Positions 4,984 to 7,382 of a stretch of DNA of 7,382 nt are shown here, one piece after another (position 1 is the stretch's first letter; each line of letters begins with the position of its first letter). Made by a program: the position numbers and the translations under genes. Origin of the DNA: Thermoplasmata archaeon (GTDB lineage: Archaea; Thermoplasmatota; Thermoplasmata; Lutacidiplasmatales; UBA184); NCBI GenBank assembly GCA_030037875.1, contig JASHPV010000136.1:1-7382 (forward strand), written 5' to 3'. The notes under the pieces were generated by a model. It made no database searches, was not told the DNA's origin, and saw nothing but the letters and a program-made list of their open reading frames with translations.

Positions 4984-6939
4984 ATGCGGAGCTTCGGCGT
5001 ACGAATCCGCCCGAAGTTCGACCACGTCATGCTCGTCGCTCTCATTCTGGGTCTGTCCTCCGTAGCGAGTTCGGTCGGGGTCACGGGCTTCCCTCTTGCG
5101 ACGCTGCACGGTTCCGCCTCTGTCGCCACGTTGGGCGGAGCGGGCCCCCTTGCACGAGCCGAGGCATCGCTGGCGAGAGGTTCGGGACCGGCGCTTGGAT
5201 TGGCTCTCCATTGTCGGTCGGACGGTGCCGACTCGGCTCGATGCGCCACCCCAGCCGTGAGCCCAGCCCTCCGCCCCGTCGGTGGCTATCTGTGGAACAA
5301 CATCACCCCCCTCGTTGGAACGGCCCCCAGCGGAGGGCTGGCGAGCATGGCGTGGGACGGCTCGGACGGATACGTCCTGTTCTTCGAAGGGGCGGTCGGA
5401 TCCGGGGTGTCGGAGTACCTGAACGACACGTGGACGTACGCCAACGGGACTTGGACCAACATCACGGCGAGCACCTCCGGCGCGCCGCCTCGGGGGCTCT
5501 ATCTGGAGGGGCTCGCGTGGGACCCCTCGTCCGCTGAGGTGGTGCTATTCGGTGGGTATAGCGAAGTCCGTGACGTGGATGTGGGCTACACCTGGGTTTA
5601 CCACGCCAAGACCTGGACGAACCTCACGAGCGCCCTCGCGACCCCCCCTTCGGCCCGAGAGATACCCGCCATGTCGACCGACACCACCGATGGACAGGTG
5701 ATCCTGTACGGAGGAGATTCTAACACCGGATTCGTCGGAGACACCTGGACGTTCCACGACGACGCGTGGACCAACATCACGTCGGCACAGAGCCTCCACG
5801 TTCCCACCTTGTTGTACCCCGTCGTCAGCGACTATCCGGGGCATGGAGCGCTCCTGCTGGGCGGATTCAACGACAGCGGAGTCTTCGTCACCTTCACCTA
5901 CGTCTTCGCCGCCGGCGACTGGACGAACCTCACGCCCGCTGTGACTACCTCGCCGCCACCCCCCGGCCTGGGTTACGCCGCCTACTTGCCCTCTGTCCCC
6001 GGCGTCCTCGAGATGGCGGGAATAGTCTTCCAACCGGACGGGAGTACCGTCGTCACGCCGGTGGCCTGGCTGTGGTCAGGAACAAGCTGGGCGAACGTCA
6101 CGGGGCTCATCGGATTCGTGCCCGACGCGTACTCACCCCTCGCCGCTGCTGGGGCGTATGTTCCCACCGACCAATCGATCGTGACCTTCGGCGGGGAGCG
6201 AGCGGTCCCACCGACGTTCGGCAACTACACGTGGGTTCTCTGCACCGCCCCTTCGGTGGCGGCCCACCTCGATCGGAGCCCGATCGACGTGGGCCAATCC
6301 GCGACATTCTCGGCCACCGTTTCCGGCGGCCTCGACCCCAACTCGGCGGCATGGACGTTCGGCGACGGAGGGGAATCTTCGAATCTGACGCAGAGCCACA
6401 CGTATGTGACGGCGGGAATCTACACCGCGACGCTCACGGTGACCGACTTAGCGGGCGCGTCCTCCTCCTCTTCCATTTCGGAAGACGTGAATCCGGATCC
6501 GTCGGTGGTGATCGATGCGGGCAACGCAACGGCGGGCAGCTCGGTGGGTCTCGCTGCGGTGGTCACCGGCGGCACGGGTCCCTTCGTCTACTCGTGGAAG
6601 TTGGGGGACGGCGCAACGAGTTCCGCTGCGTTCGTGACGCACACCTACGCTCATGCCGGGGTGTTCACAGTCAGCGTCTCGGTCAGGGACACCGCCGGAT
6701 TCGTCGCCCAGGACTCGGTCGAGGTCACGGTGGCCGCTCCCTCGTCCGGCGTCGATCTGACATCCGGCACCGGCCTGTACCTGCTGCTGGGGATGGTAGG
6801 CCTGCTCGTGCTGACAGTGATTTTCCTCGTCCTTTGGATACGCAAACCGAAGATTCCCCGGGGAGCCCCGACACCCTACAGTGGCCCGACGTCGCCGCCC
6901 GGAGCGAGCGGTCCGCCTCCGCCGCCCGGAATCACGTAG
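4984..6939 (+). CDS. Membrane-anchored surface protein: Kelch-like propeller, two PKD domains, C-terminal membrane helix
   Basis: This 651-residue protein starts with a basic stretch and a hydrophobic signal segment (about 14-34), followed by an Ala/Gly/Ser-rich linker to about 100. Residues 102-420 carry six Kelch-type units of about 50 residues, most with a GG pair (190, 243, 293, 403) and a closing TWTY-x-NGTWTNIT-like strand (149-161, 203-215, 254-266, 305-317, 362-373). The sixth ends at NYTW (414-417) without its last strand, which the N-terminal WNNIT (104-108) could supply, closing a six-bladed ring. Two PKD domains follow (about 424-502 and 506-583), with WTFGDG/HTY and WKLGDG/HTY motifs. 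A membrane helix (about 597-618), basic stop-transfer residues (RKPK) and a Pro/Gly-rich cytoplasmic tail end the protein. Twelve N-x-S/T sequons suggest heavy N-glycosylation. It is likely a cell-surface adhesin or carbohydrate-binding protein; its ligand is unknown. Confidence 0.88.
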   Translation: MRSFGVRIRPKFDHVMLVALILGLSSVASSVGVTGFPLATLHGSASVATLGGAGPLARAEASLARGSGPALGLALHCRSDGADSARCATPAVSPALRPVGGYLWNNITPLVGTAPSGGLASMAWDGSDGYVLFFEGAVGSGVSEYLNDTWTYANGTWTNITASTSGAPPRGLYLEGLAWDPSSAEVVLFGGYSEVRDVDVGYTWVYHAKTWTNLTSALATPPSAREIPAMSTDTTDGQVILYGGDSNTGFVGDTWTFHDDAWTNITSAQSLHVPTLLYPVVSDYPGHGALLLGGFNDSGVFVTFTYVFAAGDWTNLTPAVTTSPPPPGLGYAAYLPSVPGVLEMAGIVFQPDGSTVVTPVAWLWSGTSWANVTGLIGFVPDAYSPLAAAGAYVPTDQSIVTFGGERAVPPTFGNYTWVLCTAPSVAAHLDRSPIDVGQSATFSATVSGGLDPNSAAWTFGDGGESSNLTQSHTYVTAGIYTATLTVTDLAGASSSSSISEDVNPDPSVVIDAGNATAGSSVGLAAVVTGGTGPFVYSWKLGDGATSSAAFVTHTYAHAGVFTVSVSVRDTAGFVAQDSVEVTVAAPSSGVDLTSGTGLYLLLGMVGLLVLTVIFLVLWIRKPKIPRGAPTPYSGPTSPPGASGPPPPPGIT

Positions 6940-7075
6940 GCAACAGACCCGGAACCGCCTCTTCCTTCCGGACGACCCGCGGTTCGAAAGAGCGACCCGC
7001 AGCTGGCGAATCTGGACGGACCCCTCGTCCGCAAAGCCAATACCCGAGCGTCGTTGCCGCGAAGATGTCTCGCAT
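6940..7075. other. Spacer between the Kelch/PKD gene and tRNA-Arg
   Basis: No coding frame is convincing in these 136 bases. A pyrimidine-rich run (CCTCTTCCTTCC, 6957-6968) shortly after the stop codon could assist termination. A weak TATA-like patch, CAATACCC at 7038-7045, lies about 34 bases before the tRNA and may be its promoter. Both are suggestions from position only. Confidence 0.3.
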
Positions 7076-7149
7076 GGGCCCGTAGTATAGCTTGGACATC
7101 ACAGAGGCCTCCGGAGCCTCGAACCCGGGTTCGAATCCCGGCGGGCCCG
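7076..7149 (+). tRNA. tRNA-Arg, anticodon CCG
   Basis: A 74-base cloverleaf can be drawn by eye. The acceptor stem is GGGCCCG (7076-7082) with CGGGCCC (7142-7148), seven perfect pairs, with discriminator G7149. The anticodon stem is GAGGC (7104-7108) with GCCTC (7116-7120), five perfect pairs, around loop CTCCGGA, so the anticodon is CCG (7111-7113), reading arginine codon CGG. The variable loop has four bases. The T arm is CCGGG/CCCGG around TTCGAAT (7130-7136). A96 of the D loop (7096) occupies position 20 after GG, the adenosine expected in tRNA-Arg. There is no intron and no encoded CCA. The D stem is weak: G10-C25 and U11-A24 pair, but A12/C23 and U13/U22 do not, unless C7100 is bulged. 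Confidence 0.92.
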
Positions 7150-7172
7150 TTCCGTCAGGGGAATGTGCCGTC

Positions 7173-7199
7173 GCGGACCAACACCGCCCCCTTGTCCGC
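7173..7199. repeat. Inverted repeat, 6-base-pair stem
   Basis: GCGGAC (7173-7178) is the exact complement of GTCCGC (7194-7199), with a 15-base C-rich loop. It begins 24 bases after the tRNA and is the first of a run of hairpins. Confidence 0.45.
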
Positions 7200-7237
7200 T
7201 GCTCCACCGCGACCTCGATCGGCTGAACTCGGATTAC

Positions 7238-7276
7238 GCGGCTCTGCTCCGCTCGACCTACCTCCGTCCCGCGGAG
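7238..7276. repeat. Two short adjacent inverted repeats
   Basis: GCGG (7238-7241) pairs with CCGC (7249-7252), and CTCCG (7262-7266) pairs with CGGAG (7272-7276) around a 5-base loop. Each alone would be unremarkable in G+C-rich DNA. Their alignment in a row with the larger hairpin at 7280-7302 is what makes them worth listing. Confidence 0.35.
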
Positions 7277-7279
7277 CCC

Positions 7280-7302
7280 GGGCCGGCCCACGCGGCCGGC
7301 CC
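7280..7302. repeat. Perfect 9-base-pair G+C hairpin
   Basis: GGGCCGGCC (7280-7288) and GGCCGGCCC (7294-7302) are perfect inverted copies around the loop CACGC. This is the most stable simple hairpin I found in the window. It is followed by AACCCGTTCTG with no T-tract. It could be a terminator-like structure, part of a structured RNA, or a protein-binding palindrome. Confidence 0.55.
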
Positions 7303-7361
7303 AACCCGTTCTGAATCACACTCCCGCTGGCCTCCTGCATGAGACCCGCGGGGGCGGAAGA

Positions 7362-7370
7362 CCTAAATGG
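7362..7370. promoter_or_regulatory. TATA-like box near the right edge
   Basis: CCTAAATGG is an A/T-rich island resembling the other TATA-like boxes here. Read rightward, it would start transcription about 10 bases beyond the window. Read leftward (CCATTTAGG), it would start near 7340 and transcribe the hairpin region. The sequence alone does not decide. Confidence 0.4.
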
Positions 7371-7382
7371 CCCACTGTCCAT

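Larger units (their letters stand above)
7150..7382. other. Gene-free right end with tandem hairpins
   Basis: No convincing protein gene is seen. The longest frames here are Arg/Gly/Pro/Ala-rich and look like composition artefacts. The stretch holds four perfect short inverted repeats between 7173 and 7302 and a TATA-like box near 7362-7370. It may include a structured RNA on either strand or the promoter region of a gene beyond the window. Confidence 0.45.

Noticed and set aside
5766..7085. Plus-strand open frame of 439 codons, Arg-rich
   Set aside because: It is a +1 shadow of the Kelch/PKD gene. The real frame has clear PKD motifs, a signal peptide and a membrane helix; this one has none.
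6932..7291. Minus-strand open frame of 119 codons containing a GPPGFEPGFEAPEA segment
   Set aside because: It runs antisense through the tRNA-Arg gene; this peptide is the familiar artefact of translating tRNA T-arm and anticodon sequence backwards.
7150..7340. SRP RNA or RNase P RNA
   Set aside because: A GAGCAGC segment on the minus strand (7198-7204) recalls SRP RNA helix 8, but the CCGGAAGG partner and other conserved segments are missing, and no RNase P conserved regions were found.
7155..7382. Minus-strand open frame of 75 codons at the right edge
   Set aside because: Its Gly/Arg/Pro/Ala-rich product has no hydrophobic core or motif, and it spans the hairpin run. It looks like compositional noise.

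Overview
The window is archaeal, most likely from a G+C-rich uncultured member of the Thermoplasmata (Thermoplasmatota). The archaeal assignment rests on a type II (archaeal) glyceraldehyde-3-phosphate dehydrogenase, an Rpo7 (RpoE')-Spt4-GTP-dependent dephospho-CoA kinase-eS24-eS27 cluster found only in Archaea, TATA-type promoters placed for leaderless or nearly leaderless mRNAs, and a tRNA gene without an encoded CCA end. The Thermoplasmata suggestion is weaker. It comes from the large Kelch/PKD surface protein with a single C-terminal membrane anchor and from overall style; no phylogeny was possible here.

Layout from left to right. Positions 1-585 (minus strand) carry the N-terminal half of an acyl-CoA dehydrogenase that runs off the left edge. 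After a gene-free promoter region (586-850), type II GAPDH lies on the plus strand (851-1870). It converges, with one base between the stop codons, on a minus-strand VOC/glyoxalase-fold protein (1872-2339). A short divergent promoter region (2340-2455) then launches the plus-strand information-processing operon: rpo7 (2456-3133), spt4 (3137-3322), dephospho-CoA kinase (3288-3848), rps24e (3838-4452, TTG start) and rps27ae (4456-4641). Genes are 3 bases apart or overlap by 11-35 bases. A gene-poor gap follows (4642-4983), with a small hairpin and a possible minus-strand single-pass membrane microprotein. Next is a 651-residue surface protein (4984-6939): signal peptide, six-bladed Kelch-like propeller, two PKD domains, one membrane helix and a proline-rich tail. 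A tRNA-Arg(CCG) gene sits at 7076-7149. The last 233 bases hold no convincing gene but contain several perfect hairpins and a TATA-like box near the right edge.

Function. The operon couples the RNA polymerase stalk subunit Rpo7 and the elongation factor Spt4 with two small-subunit ribosomal proteins and a coenzyme A biosynthesis enzyme, a known conserved archaeal arrangement. GAPDH and the acyl-CoA dehydrogenase are central and lipid/acyl metabolism genes under their own promoters. Several proteins carry lysine/alanine/proline-rich or arginine-rich C-terminal tails absent from typical family members; with the heavily sequon-decorated propeller, these are the most distinctive features. I found no strong evidence of a new multi-gene system, mobile element, CRISPR array or defence locus. 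The best leads are the membrane microprotein, the tandem-hairpin region and the shared tails.
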